Below, in pieces: positions 9,517 through 19,575 of a stretch of 64,000 nt of DNA (position 1 is its first letter; every line of letters begins with the position of its first letter). Source of the DNA: an uncultured Gammaproteobacteria bacterium. GTDB taxonomy: Bacteria; Pseudomonadota; Gammaproteobacteria; Pseudomonadales; Porticoccaceae. A program made the translations under genes and the position numbers. The stretch lies in NCBI GenBank assembly GCA_913058345.1, contig CAJXQR010000002.1, positions 248,001 to 312,000 of the forward strand, written 5' to 3'. A model generated the notes under the pieces. The model saw nothing but the letters and a program-made list of their open reading frames with translations, had not been told where the DNA came from and made no database searches.

Positions 9517-12500
9517 CCAGTAGGTTCAGCAACTGATCTTCTTGATACGGCTTACCTAAGAATTCGTTAACGCCTATATCTCTTGCACGCTGCTGATGCT
9601 TCTCACCTGTACGGGAACTAATCATAATAATGGGTAGCTGGGAAAACTCTTCTGATGAACGGACCACCCGCGCCACTTCGAAACCATCCATGCGCGGCAT
9701 TTCTATATCCAACAACATCAAATCAGGTTTCACTTCAGCCAGTATTTCTGTTGCTTCTACACCGTCTTTGGCGGTAGTAACGGCAAACCCTTCTCTCTCA
9801 AGAAGCCGAGAAGTAACCTTGCGGACAGTCACAGAATCATCGACAACCATAATTGTTTTCGTTCCGAGATCCCCAATTCCATGCTCAAAAGAGTCACTAC
9901 TTATTCGTGCGCCCTTTTTGTCTGCTCTTTCCAGCAGTACGCGCTCGCCCATGGACCTGAGTAAAGAGGGCAAATCTAAAATAACCACCACCTTGCCACT
10001 GGCGAGAATCGTCGCTCCCGCGACCCCGGGGACATTACTAAACTGGGAGCCCAAACCCTTAACAATAATTTCCTGATGACCCTCAATTGCGTCAACATGC
10101 ACCGCGTAGCGACGATTATCAGCCTCAACCAAAACCAAAGCTACTTTGCCAGACTCTGTAGAAGGTGCCACCTGCCCGGCATGCAACAAGCGACCAAACT
10201 GACAAACCTCGTAAGAAACACCGCCGTATTCAAGACGCTTGTGCGGTTGGGTATAAAAGTCATTAATTTCTTTTGCCTCCAGCTGGGTAACGCCGACAAT
10301 ACTGCCCAAGGGCAAGGCATAAACACGATCGCCATCTTTTACTAACAAAGCTTTATTGACCGACACTGTAAACGGCAGCCGAATCGTAAACTCAACGCCG
10401 AAGCCAAGTTCCGACTCAATTGAAATAGAGCCACCAAGTTGATGAACTTCCGTTTTCACCACATCCATACCCACACCGCGACCAGAGACTTGGCTCACCG
10501 TGGCTGCAGTGGAAAAGCCCGGCTGAAAAATCAACCGTAACAACTCGCTATCAGTCGCCTCTGTATCAGCGGCAATTAACTTTTTGCCAATTGCCTTGTC
10601 ACGGATAGCGGCAACATCAAGCCCTTTGCCATCATCAGCAACAGTAATGACCACTTCTCCACCTTCACGCCGGAAAGAGAGAGAAATATTACCTTCACCT
10701 GGCTTGCCGGCAACTAATCGTTCCTCCGCTGGCTCTATGCCGTGATCCATCGCGTTGCGCAGCATATGCTCTATCGGCGTAATAATTTTTTCCAACACCG
10801 AACGGTCCATCTCACCTTCAATGTTATTCAAGCTCAAGTTGACCTGTTTACCCAGCTCCTGGCTTACCTGTCTAACAATACGCCGCAAACGTGGTACCAA
10901 CCGCGAAAAGGGTACCAGCCGTGTCTTCATTAGGTTTTCCTGCAGATCCTGAGTAATACGGGACTGCATTAGCAACAAGCCTTCCACAATCTGAGATTTT
11001 TCTAATAAAGTGCCTTTCAAATCCTGTAAATCCGAACCGGACTCTTCTAGCCCTCGCGACAACTCCTGCAATTGCGAGTAGCGGTCCAGTTCCAGCGGAT
11101 CAAAACCAGCGCTCTCTGAAGACTCGATTTGCTCCCGCCGAAACTGAATCTGTGCTTCCGTTTGACGCCCCAGCTGACGCACTTGCAGACGCAACCGGGC
11201 AATCGTTTCTTCCATTTCATTCAATGCAGAAGCAGATTCACCAACACCTTGCTCGACACGCCCACGGGCGATACTGGCCTCGCCAGCCAGATTTACTAAA
11301 TTGTCCAGCACCTGAGCGGGAATTTTTATTGACTCTTGCATCGCCACGGCAGGCTTGGGCCGCGCTGCTACTTGAGCAGGGACTTCAGAAGCCCCCATAA
11401 CAGCAGGCCTTTGGTCGGCCACACTCTCTGGTTCAGCATTCGGCTTGACACCCGTTCCGGTTAACTCGGGTAATTCACTCTCACGGGGTTTCTCATCAGA
11501 CACCTCGGGACTGGCAGGTGATTTTAGATGCTCCCTTGCCTCGGGCCCTGATTCGGTTCCCGTTGCAATCTGAGTCTCTGGTACCGGTGCCTCTTCAAAC
11601 GGCTTTTCTTCAACGACGACAGCACCGCCGGATTTGACCCAGTCGAGAACAGCGAGCAACTCATCGTAACGGGCGAACAGTCGGTCAAACACCGTCTCGT
11701 CACCCTTCGCCAACTGTCCCTCTTCCTCTAAAATGAGGGCTTCAAGGTCATGGCTCAAATCGCCCAACAGGCTCAGACCGGCCAATCGGGCACTGCCCTT
11801 CAAAGTATGTAAAAACCGATTGAGTAACTCGCCCTGGCTAATGTCGCCCGGCTCGTTACGCCAAGCCTGCAAGGCATTTTCAATACCCTCAAGCAGGTCA
11901 TCAGCCTCTTCCAGGAAAAAGGGTATGACATCGGGGTCATGCTCTTCATCGGCCATACGGCTAGCTAGGTCATCACGACTCGCCGGCCCCTCTGTTGCCA
12001 ATGCTGAATCGTCAGCTACGCTTTCACTCGACTCTTCGACCCTCAACGGCGATTGAACCACCTCAAGTGTTATCTCAGGTTCAATATTTATTTCTGGCGC
12101 GGCTGGCTCTTCTGCAAGTGGCACTTGTTCAAGGGCTACATCACCACCCGACTTGACCCAATCGAGGACAGCGAGCAACTCATCATAACGGGTAAACAGC
12201 CGGTCAAACACGACCTCGTCGCCCCTCGCCAACTGCCCCTCTTCCTCTAGGATGAGGGCCTCAAGGTCATGGCTCAAATCGCCCAACAAACTCAGGCCGG
12301 CCAATCGGGCGCTGCCCTTCAAGGTATGTAACAACCGATTGAGCCGCTCGCCCTGACCGATATCACCCGGCTCGTTTCGCCAGGTTTGCAGGGCATTTTC
12401 AATACCCTCAAGCAGGTCATCGACCTCTTCAAGGAAAAACGGTATAACATCAGGGTCATGTACTTCACCGGCCATACGACTGGCGAGATCATCACTACGC

Positions 12501-15500
12501 GCAAGCTCCTGGATTGCCTGCTGAGGAACCTCCGGGACGTTCACAGCACCTAAGGCTTCGACTGGCAATTCCCGTGCCCTTTGGGCTTGTAGCTGAATAA
12601 GAAGTTCAGCTGGCGCTGGGGTGACAGGCTGACCGATGGCGACAATATCTATCATGCTCAGTATTTGCTCGTGAGCAGCCTTGAAAACAGCCAAAGCATC
12701 GTCATCAATGCCTTGCCCAAGACTCGCAAGATGGCTCAATGCCCCAGAAAGCTCATCACACAACACCGACAAAGAAGAAACACCTAGACTTTCAGCTGCA
12801 GTCCCTAGCTCTATCAATTCATTTGTCAGAGGACCCACAGCCTGTCGGTTAAACGTTGACTGGGTGAACCACTGGTCCAGTAAGCTATCGGCCAGCAGAA
12901 CATTTTCCAAACCCGTGACTATCAGCTGCTGTAATGCAGCGAGGCCTTTAGGTACATTACCGGTCGCATTTTCTTCCTGCCATTGTGCGCGAGTAAGCTC
13001 AAGATGTGAGCGGTATTCGTTCAGACTAATTCTGTCTTCACCACCCCCGGCCTCAAGCCGGATCAGGGTATCGCGCAGGCGATCAACACCATTCATCAAT
13101 AACGCAATAATCCGACTACTCACGGTTTGGCCACGCGCGAAAAGGACGACAATGAAGTCTTCTAGTGTACCGGCCAGCTCAGAAACAGCGACAAAACCAG
13201 CCATCCCTGCGCTGGCTTGCAAGGTATGCAACGCTCGATGCACGTCTGCAGGCGCCAAGCGCGAACCTTCGACAGGTTGTTGAAAATCATTCAGAAAGTT
13301 TGCCAGCGTTTTGACATATTGGCCCGCTTCGCCAACAAAAATCTGCACAACCGGTTCTACTTCAGCCACATCTTCAGGTTTGTCTAAGGCCTCAGCAGGC
13401 CCGGACCTAATTGGCTCAGACAAATCGATAGCAGGCTCCATGAGGTCTTCCCGCTCAACACTCTCTTTTTTCTGAGGCAAAGTGACGGGCTCACCCTTTG
13501 TCAGCATTTCTACTGCATTAATTAGACTTGCACAATAGGGTGACAAATGGAGATACCCACGCTCAAAATCATCGACGAGTGAAGGGATCAAAGCCAACGA
13601 TATGTCGATTAGCTCTGCTGTTTCAGCAGGAATCGCACAGGGCGACTTATCGAGAATTTTGTTGAACATGTTCTCAAGCGACCAGGCAAGATCACCAATA
13701 ACAGTGGCATTAACCATTCTTCCACTGCCCTTGAGCGTGTGAAATCCTCTGCGTAGTTCATTCAGTATTTTCTCGTCAGACAGGTCCTGAAGCCAGATCG
13801 GATAATTTGTTTCTAGCGCTGCCAAGACCTCTTGTGCTTCTTCAATGAAGATTGCTTTAATCTCGGGATCGAGCTCATCGTCATCTTTGCTGTCAGAACG
13901 TTCTGAACGCGGGAGGGCTTCTTGATCATTAAGCTCGGTAGCGAGCACCGAGGGCTCAACTTCTGGTGCCGTCTCAGTCTCAAGCCCAATGGTGAAACCG
14001 AGCTTTTCCATCGCCTCCGCAGTGCGGCGTAGCATTTCACTCTGCTCACCCTCACGACCTTTATCGATTGCCTCAAGATAATATTCAAAGCCGGTAATCG
14101 CATCGGCAAGGGCATCTAAATCGGACCATTCAGGGGGTTGCTCACTGCGAAGCAACTGGCTAGAAATGTAATGACCCAATTGTTCAACAATCAGCCCTAC
14201 ACGTTTTAAACCAATGACCTCAACAGCCCCAAAAATATGTTCAAACTGACCCGGGATTTCCTGTAAGAATTGACCATCCCACTGAGAGGCAATATAACCG
14301 ACTATTGACTCTTTAATACTCTCAAAATTATTGCGCACTTCACGAATCAACGAGCGCTGAGCATCGTCCACAACGTAGGCTGTTTCTGATAGTAGGTCGC
14401 TTGCAAGCGGCATATCCGAATAGTTCAAGGCCCACGCCTGCAAACTGCGCTGGATACTCTGTAAGTGTGTGCCCACCATCGGCAAATTAGGCGTCGCCTG
14501 GTCAAGTGCCTCCGCCTCGTTTTGCAGGCTCTGAGACAGTTTAATCTGACCAACCACCATTAAAGTCGTCGCCAATCTTTCGATAGATAGCCTTGCTTCA
14601 TTCAGCTTGCTTTGATCACCCTCTTCAAAAGAATCAACAATGCTCACTAATGCGGTAATTTCATCTCCTAGCGAATCACTCAGGGCGGTAACAACGGCTC
14701 CTTCAAGGTGTGTATGCACCGCGCCTTCACGCTGAGTCAGCACGAGGGAAGGAAAGGCTTGATCTAAAGAAAATTCATTTTTTATAGCATCAAGAGTAGG
14801 GCTATCACCCGGCGCAAGTGCGATGTAATACAGTAAATTACGTAATAACGCTTGGTGTTCCAGACCAGGCTTTTCACTACCCAGAAGGCGGCGAAGAATT
14901 TTATCTAACTCCCAAAGCAACGACCGAGTTGCAGGGCTTTGACTAATAGTATTAGCAACCAACGCTGCAAAAAAACCGTTGGCTACTCGCCACAGGGGCG
15001 CTAGTGGTTCGCTGCTAAAATCACTTTGTAGTCGCCGCAATACAGCGGCAATTTTCTTTTGATTGCTGTCCAGGTCGCGGAGCTTCAAATAGCCCAGCAA
15101 TGCATATTGATAAACTTTCTGTAGCTTGCCGAGCATGTCTTTATCAAGCACAGAACAATTGCCAGACCGCTCAACGATATCCGGATCAAATGCTGGCATT
15201 TTAGGCATGAACAATGGTGTTAAGGAAATAAATGGCTCAGCCCTGACTGCCCTCAATTCGTTAATTCGCTCCATTAACTGAACCAAGGTATTGTCACAAC
15301 CATCAAGCAGGCTCCGCACATAATTGGGCAGCGCAAGCATTGTCAGCTCGAGAACTTCGCAGGTATCCTCCCTACTGGCAGAAGATCCACTCAATAGCAT
15401 TTTCAGAGTTGTTTCCATCTCTTTAGCGAGCAATACAGCCCCGTAGCATTGAGCCATTGTGAGAGAACCACTGACCTGGTGCAGATAACCCAGAGCAAAG

Positions 15501-15631
15501 CTCAACTGTGACGAATCCTCTGGATCCGCCCTATAGGCCAATAAAGCTTCCCTTGCCAGGCCCAAACTCGTGTCGAGCTCATCTGGCAGCCATGCCAGAC
15601 TTTTCAAGCTGTGTGTTGTTTTTATGGTCAT
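9488..15631 (-). CDS. chpA: ChpA, CheA-type hybrid kinase with multiple phosphotransfer domains
   Basis: This is the central histidine kinase of the Pil-Chp pathway, which phosphorylates PilG and PilH to control type IV pilus extension, retraction and cAMP. At 2047 residues it is shorter than the ~2470-residue P. aeruginosa protein. Visible parts include a degenerate N-terminal HPt-like region (HQVSGSL near residue 51), HPt domains with FHTLKGSGR near 632, LHTLQASAG near 802, and two almost identical LHTLKGSARLAG units near 1103 and 1276. A proline/glutamate-rich linker follows, then the CheA dimerisation helices (LDNLVNLAGE), an ATPase domain (LRNAMDHGIEP; ADDGKGLD; SGRGVGMDVV), a CheW domain and a C-terminal receiver (VVDDS near 1927, phospho-Asp in LLDIEMP). 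The twin HPt units are encoded by a 519-bp-period duplication. It lies between pilK and chpB. Confidence 0.97.
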   Translation of the reverse strand: MTIKTTHSLKSLAWLPDELDTSLGLAREALLAYRADPEDSSQLSFALGYLHQVSGSLTMAQCYGAVLLAKEMETTLKMLLSGSSASREDTCEVLELTMLALPNYVRSLLDGCDNTLVQLMERINELRAVRAEPFISLTPLFMPKMPAFDPDIVERSGNCSVLDKDMLGKLQKVYQYALLGYLKLRDLDSNQKKIAAVLRRLQSDFSSEPLAPLWRVANGFFAALVANTISQSPATRSLLWELDKILRRLLGSEKPGLEHQALLRNLLYYIALAPGDSPTLDAIKNEFSLDQAFPSLVLTQREGAVHTHLEGAVVTALSDSLGDEITALVSIVDSFEEGDQSKLNEARLSIERLATTLMVVGQIKLSQSLQNEAEALDQATPNLPMVGTHLQSIQRSLQAWALNYSDMPLASDLLSETAYVVDDAQRSLIREVRNNFESIKESIVGYIASQWDGQFLQEIPGQFEHIFGAVEVIGLKRVGLIVEQLGHYISSQLLRSEQPPEWSDLDALADAITGFEYYLEAIDKGREGEQSEMLRRTAEAMEKLGFTIGLETETAPEVEPSVLATELNDQEALPRSERSDSKDDDELDPEIKAIFIEEAQEVLAALETNYPIWLQDLSDEKILNELRRGFHTLKGSGRMVNATVIGDLAWSLENMFNKILDKSPCAIPAETAELIDISLALIPSLVDDFERGYLHLSPYCASLINAVEMLTKGEPVTLPQKKESVEREDLMEPAIDLSEPIRSGPAEALDKPEDVAEVEPVVQIFVGEAGQYVKTLANFLNDFQQPVEGSRLAPADVHRALHTLQASAGMAGFVAVSELAGTLEDFIVVLFARGQTVSSRIIALLMNGVDRLRDTLIRLEAGGGEDRISLNEYRSHLELTRAQWQEENATGNVPKGLAALQQLIVTGLENVLLADSLLDQWFTQSTFNRQAVGPLTNELIELGTAAESLGVSSLSVLCDELSGALSHLASLGQGIDDDALAVFKAAHEQILSMIDIVAIGQPVTPAPAELLIQLQAQRARELPVEALGAVNVPEVPQQAIQELARSDDLASRMAGEVHDPDVIPFFLEEVDDLLEGIENALQTWRNEPGDIGQGERLNRLLHTLKGSARLAGLSLLGDLSHDLEALILEEEGQLARGDEVVFDRLFTRYDELLAVLDWVKSGGDVALEQVPLAEEPAAPEINIEPEITLEVVQSPLRVEESSESVADDSALATEGPASRDDLASRMADEEHDPDVIPFFLEEADDLLEGIENALQAWRNEPGDISQGELLNRFLHTLKGSARLAGLSLLGDLSHDLEALILEEEGQLAKGDETVFDRLFARYDELLAVLDWVKSGGAVVVEEKPFEEAPVPETQIATGTESGPEAREHLKSPASPEVSDEKPRESELPELTGTGVKPNAEPESVADQRPAVMGASEVPAQVAARPKPAVAMQESIKIPAQVLDNLVNLAGEASIARGRVEQGVGESASALNEMEETIARLRLQVRQLGRQTEAQIQFRREQIESSESAGFDPLELDRYSQLQELSRGLEESGSDLQDLKGTLLEKSQIVEGLLLMQSRITQDLQENLMKTRLVPFSRLVPRLRRIVRQVSQELGKQVNLSLNNIEGEMDRSVLEKIITPIEHMLRNAMDHGIEPAEERLVAGKPGEGNISLSFRREGGEVVITVADDGKGLDVAAIRDKAIGKKLIAADTEATDSELLRLIFQPGFSTAATVSQVSGRGVGMDVVKTEVHQLGGSISIESELGFGVEFTIRLPFTVSVNKALLVKDGDRVYALPLGSIVGVTQLEAKEINDFYTQPHKRLEYGGVSYEVCQFGRLLHAGQVAPSTESGKVALVLVEADNRRYAVHVDAIEGHQEIIVKGLGSQFSNVPGVAGATILASGKVVVILDLPSLLRSMGERVLLERADKKGARISSDSFEHGIGDLGTKTIMVVDDSVTVRKVTSRLLEREGFAVTTAKDGVEATEILAEVKPDLMLLDIEMPRMDGFEVARVVRSSEEFSQLPIIMISSRTGEKHQQRARDIGVNEFLGKPYQEDQLLNLLDELLDFGFA
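11623..12499 (-). repeat. In-frame tandem duplication (period 519 bp) of an HPt domain inside chpA
   Basis: Two stretches, 11623-11980 and 12142-12499, are close to identical at DNA level and exactly 519 bases (173 codons) apart. Each encodes DDLASRMA...HDPDVIPFFLEE through LHTLKGSARLAG to DWVKSGG. The ~160-base spacers between them are not alike. The preserved reading frame and high similarity point to a fairly recent duplication or to ongoing gene conversion. Confidence 0.9.
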
Positions 15632-15654
15632 CGTTTTACAGCTAACATCCCTAT

Positions 15655-16545
15655 CTACAGCGGTTTCTCAAAAGCCTGAATACCCGGACAATCCACCCGG
15701 TTCAAACCGGTCGGCTGCCAGTCATTAAGCTCTCCCGGCCCTACAATTAAATAGCCGCCCGGTTTGAGTTTTTCGACGAAACTATTTAACAAATCCCTTC
15801 GCCGCCAGTTTTTTAAGTAAATTAAAACATTCTGACAAAAAATCACATCCACAGGGCTGATAAGACCAGGGCTATTTTCGTCAAACATATTACTCACAAA
15901 GAACCCAACTCTTTTTTTAAGCGCAGCGTTAATCTCCATTGATGTGCTTGCGGCCACACTAAAATACGTGTCAAGCAGCGCTTGCGGTACACCTTCCAGA
16001 TGTCGGTTGGGGTAGAGACCCCCGCGAGCAGCATCAATTGCTTCGGCACTAACATCAATGCCAACAACACTAAAAGTAGGCACTTTCCCCATTTTCTGGT
16101 AACTATCAAACGCGCTCATCGCCAGAGAATAGACCTCTTCACCCGTCGAGCAGCCAATGCTACTCACTTTGTAGTACTGCTCTTTCTGTGGCGATTGGAG
16201 ATGTTGTAGCAACCGGGATTTAAAAAAGTCGTGAGAGGCCTGGTGACGAAAAAACTGGCTTTCCTTAACCAATAAGCGGTCAAGCAAAACGCCCCATTCA
16301 CGAGTGCCCACACCGGGTTGGCAGACTTCTCGAAAGTAATCCTCGACATCACTAAAACCTAATTCGTTAACTCTGCAAACAATTTGTCGCTTGACGAAGT
16401 CGCCCCGATGGGCAGCAATGCGTACACCCGTCTTATTTTCAAGCATCTCAGCCCACAAGCGATACTGTCGATCGTTTAACGCAATCACATCCGCTTCGCT
16501 AGATCCAGCATCGTCGGTAGAAGATCTCGAGGTATCCTTTTGCAT
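15655..16545 (-). CDS. pilK: PilK, CheR-type receptor methyltransferase
   Basis: S-adenosylmethionine-dependent methyltransferase predicted to methylate glutamates of the receptor PilJ. The 296-residue protein has an N-terminal CheR helical domain followed by the SAM-binding domain: SSIGCSTGEEVYSLAM near residue 130 is the glycine-rich CheR motif, VVGIDVSAEAID is the acidic end of the second strand, and VDVIFCQNVLIYL is the CheR FCRNVLIYF-type motif. It sits between pilJ and chpA in the usual order, 15 bases after pilJ. Confidence 0.93.
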   Translation of the reverse strand: MQKDTSRSSTDDAGSSEADVIALNDRQYRLWAEMLENKTGVRIAAHRGDFVKRQIVCRVNELGFSDVEDYFREVCQPGVGTREWGVLLDRLLVKESQFFRHQASHDFFKSRLLQHLQSPQKEQYYKVSSIGCSTGEEVYSLAMSAFDSYQKMGKVPTFSVVGIDVSAEAIDAARGGLYPNRHLEGVPQALLDTYFSVAASTSMEINAALKKRVGFFVSNMFDENSPGLISPVDVIFCQNVLIYLKNWRRRDLLNSFVEKLKPGGYLIVGPGELNDWQPTGLNRVDCPGIQAFEKPL

Positions 16546-16560
16546 GAGCCTTACTCAGTA

Positions 16561-18966
16561 TCAGGTTCGATTATCATCCTCAAAATCGATATCAAATTCG
16601 CCTAGATCAATACCCGCCAGCTCATCCTCAAGTTCAGACGTTGTCGTTTTTTTCAAGACATCCGACTCGCCCTCAAGCTCGGCAAAATCGCTGGTACTGG
16701 TAAAGTCATCGGTTCCATCAATAGCACTTTCTGAATAGGCATCAATTTCATCCATTGCTGCACTGCTGCTAGCAAGCACACTCTCGACATGAGCAGGTGT
16801 TTTATGTGCCAATGGTTCACGGGCCGCAGGAGCTTGTGGCTGAGATGGCGATGCGGGTGCCACCGTAGCACTGCGAGCAGTCGGCGAGCTCGTCTTTACC
16901 TCTAAGCGGGTATCGACACCTACTGTCTCATCATGATCCCGTGAAGCTGAATCAGAGCTTTTCTCCAGAAAGTTTGCCGGCAACTTAAAACCCGAGACCG
17001 ATTCTCTCAACTCGACCGCCATATCGGTCAATTTGCCAACCGACGACGCAGTACGGCTAGTACCGTCAAGAGTCTGAGTTGTAATATCCTGAATCACATT
17101 CATGGTTTTGGAAACGTGACCAGCCGTGGTTGACTGGTGGCGCGCCGCCGTAGAAATATCCTGAATCAGTTCTGCAAGATTAGTGGAAACCGTTTCAATC
17201 TCACTCAGAGCAACGCCCGCATTTTGAGTCAGCGAGGCCCCTGTTACCACTTCAGCCGTGGTTTGTTCCATCGATGAAACTGCTTCATTGGTATCCGTTT
17301 GAATAGTCTTAACCAAAGCCGCAATCTGTTTACTGGCACCAGCAGAACGCTCCGCAAGACGCTGAACCTCATCGGCAACCACCGCGAAGCCACGTCCGGC
17401 ATCACCAGCCATTGATGCCTGAATAGCAGCGTTGAGGGAAAGAATATTGGTTTGATCAGCAATGTCATTAATCAGCGAAACAATATCACCAATCTCCTGC
17501 GAGCTTTCACCAAGGCGTTTAATCCTTTTCGCAGTGTCCTGAATCTGCTCGCGAATACGATCCATACCACTAATGGTACTGCGTACCACCTCGGCGCCTT
17601 TACCTGCGATCGACACCGAACGGTCGGCAACACCAGCAGATTCAATAGCATTCGCTGAAACCTGATCTATGGTAATTGCCATTTCATTAATAGCCGCTGA
17701 TGCCGCTGCAATTTCCTGTGCCTGATGCTCAGAAAGCTCAGCTAATTGCACAACAGTCGTGCGCGAGTCATTGGTCGAAGACGACACATTTTCAGCAGTA
17801 TCCACAATACGCGCCACCAGCTCTCGAAGCTGAATGATGGCGAAGTTAATAGCGTCGGCAATGGCTCCAGTGAAATCTTCAGTGACTGTCACCTCGGCAC
17901 GAAGATCACCTTCGCCCAATCCTTCCAATTCATTCAAGAGACGTAAAATAGCATCTTGATTATCCTGGTTATCCCCAGCGGTAACTTTTAATTGACTTCT
18001 TGTACTCAGGAATGCCAACAAGCCCAGGATAGCAAGGCATATAATGAGCAGAATCCCCGCGACCCCAGCCGCTTTATTGTTGAGATAGGGGCTACCACCT
18101 ATGTCAGAGGCGCCCAGCCCCTGCGCCAGCAAAGCACTTTGTTCAACTAGCAAAGGCGTTTTCTCGCGAATATCAATCAGTGCCTGTCGTGCTTCAGCGA
18201 GTGCTGGGGCCGCAGAGTAAATCCCTTCAATTGAGTTACTAACAACACCAAATCGTTGAACTGCGTTGGCAACAATGGGTAAAGCGCGTTCAGCCTCTAT
18301 TCTACTGACACCGATACGACCATTACCCTCCTTCATGCCATTAAGAACTTCACCCAGTTTCCTTGCATCAGTATTGAACTGATCCGCTGCAACGGCCACT
18401 TCCTTAGCATCACCAGCGCGCATTTTATCGATATTCCTGCCGATCCGTTCTACTCGCCATTTCTGTGCCTGGGCAACGGCAATTTGATCGGAGGGAGCAC
18501 CGACTTGTAATAGAATATCGACAATTTTAGTCAGATCATCTTGCAATTTGGGCAGATTTTCATCCAGCGTTCTGGCCATTTCATTGAGATAAAGACTTCT
18601 TTCCTGGCGCTTCAATACCAGGTTTGCATTACTTTCAATGCTTGCCCAAACCTCATTGAAGCTGCTCACTTGCTCGGAGACACTACCATTGTTCAAATCG
18701 AGTGATGCCCGCAGGCTTATCACACTATCGATTGCACCTCTCAACTGGGTAAATGCATCGGCGTCTCCCCCGGCAGCAGCGCCGGACAAATCAGCAATGC
18801 GATAAGCAAGCACCCTAATCTCTGAAGCGGCCTCTAAGCTCGAACGCTCTTTTTCAACACGGGAGGCCAAGCTGACTGCAAAGAAGCCCAAATAGGTGAC
18901 AAGTACTATTATTACGACAACAAGCCCCACAACTGGCAGGCTGGTCTTCGGCTTTCCTTGAATCAT
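16561..18966 (-). CDS. pilJ: PilJ, type IV pilus methyl-accepting chemoreceptor
   Basis: This is an inner-membrane chemoreceptor that signals to ChpA through CheW-type PilI and ChpC. It has one membrane segment at about residues 13-34, a periplasmic helical region to about 300, a second membrane segment near 305-325 (AGILLIICLAILGLLAF), a HAMP region, and a long signalling coiled coil. The hairpin tip reads IADQTNILSLNAAIQASMAG, followed by GRGFAVVADEVQRLAERS. At 801 residues it is about 120 longer than the P. aeruginosa protein (682). The extra length is a low-complexity C-terminal tail, roughly residues 670-801, rich in Ser, Ala and Pro and ending in a very acidic segment (GEFDIDFEDDN). No pentapeptide tether of the NWETF type is visible. 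Confidence 0.95.
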   Translation of the reverse strand: MIQGKPKTSLPVVGLVVVIIVLVTYLGFFAVSLASRVEKERSSLEAASEIRVLAYRIADLSGAAAGGDADAFTQLRGAIDSVISLRASLDLNNGSVSEQVSSFNEVWASIESNANLVLKRQERSLYLNEMARTLDENLPKLQDDLTKIVDILLQVGAPSDQIAVAQAQKWRVERIGRNIDKMRAGDAKEVAVAADQFNTDARKLGEVLNGMKEGNGRIGVSRIEAERALPIVANAVQRFGVVSNSIEGIYSAAPALAEARQALIDIREKTPLLVEQSALLAQGLGASDIGGSPYLNNKAAGVAGILLIICLAILGLLAFLSTRSQLKVTAGDNQDNQDAILRLLNELEGLGEGDLRAEVTVTEDFTGAIADAINFAIIQLRELVARIVDTAENVSSSTNDSRTTVVQLAELSEHQAQEIAAASAAINEMAITIDQVSANAIESAGVADRSVSIAGKGAEVVRSTISGMDRIREQIQDTAKRIKRLGESSQEIGDIVSLINDIADQTNILSLNAAIQASMAGDAGRGFAVVADEVQRLAERSAGASKQIAALVKTIQTDTNEAVSSMEQTTAEVVTGASLTQNAGVALSEIETVSTNLAELIQDISTAARHQSTTAGHVSKTMNVIQDITTQTLDGTSRTASSVGKLTDMAVELRESVSGFKLPANFLEKSSDSASRDHDETVGVDTRLEVKTSSPTARSATVAPASPSQPQAPAAREPLAHKTPAHVESVLASSSAAMDEIDAYSESAIDGTDDFTSTSDFAELEGESDVLKKTTTSELEDELAGIDLGEFDIDFEDDNRT

Positions 18967-19019
18967 TTTTCCAACTCCTGAATCTCTTTAGTTATTAGCT
19001 ATCTTTTTCAACAACTCGT

Positions 19020-19562
19020 TTAAGTGAGCGTTACGTCATGAAAGGCCTGGTTTGCGATTAAAGCATCAGGGTTGAACAACAATGTTTGAGTACCACCATT
19101 GCCTCGATAGCAACCCTGCACAAACGGTTTTAAGGCTGTGTCGGCAGGCTGATTATTGGGTTCGTAGGCATCACTACTGAAGTGCCTCATCCCTTTGAGC
19201 TCATCAACAATCAGGCCGATGAAAACATCCTGTCTATCCAGTACAACAATGCGTTGTAATCTCTTGGCAGCGCACAGTCGCCCGCCAAGAAACTGTGCAA
19301 AATCTATCACTGGCAACAGTTTTCCTCTGAGATTCGATACACCGACAACCCACGGCTTTACCCCCGGCAGTGGTGTGCAATCCTGGATATCGACCAGCTC
19401 TGCCACCTCTTCGAGAGGTACAGCCCAATCATGCCCTAGCAATGAAAAACTGATGACCGGTATAAGCGGCGCATAATCCACCTGTGCAGGCAGTGGCCTT
19501 GAGCCAGCAACAAAGCACTGGCTCAGTTTGTTCATAACCTGCAATACATTCTCTGCTGACAT
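19020..19562 (-). CDS. pilI: PilI, CheW-like coupling protein
   Basis: This 180-residue CheW-domain protein is expected to couple PilJ to ChpA. The core shows VISFSLLGHDWAVPLEEVAELV, then PLPGVKPWVVGVSNLRGKLLPVIDF, the hallmark CheW segment, and FIGLIVDELKGMRHF. I took the ATG 14 bases after the pilH stop. An upstream in-frame TTG would overlap pilH by 23 bases. The length matches the ~178 residues of P. aeruginosa PilI. It is third in the pilGHIJK order. Confidence 0.9.
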   Translation of the reverse strand: MSAENVLQVMNKLSQCFVAGSRPLPAQVDYAPLIPVISFSLLGHDWAVPLEEVAELVDIQDCTPLPGVKPWVVGVSNLRGKLLPVIDFAQFLGGRLCAAKRLQRIVVLDRQDVFIGLIVDELKGMRHFSSDAYEPNNQPADTALKPFVQGCYRGNGGTQTLLFNPDALIANQAFHDVTLT

Positions 19563-19575
19563 GAACTGGCCCGAC

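Noticed and set aside
11623-12499. The repeated segments in chpA as a CRISPR or mobile element
   Set aside because: There are only two long, in-frame, protein-coding copies with no short repeat-spacer pattern, terminal repeats or transposase.
12681-13283. A 200-codon open frame on the plus strand opposite chpA
   Set aside because: It is a mirror of a GC-rich, strongly coding chpA region; it has no recognisable domain and no ribosome site.
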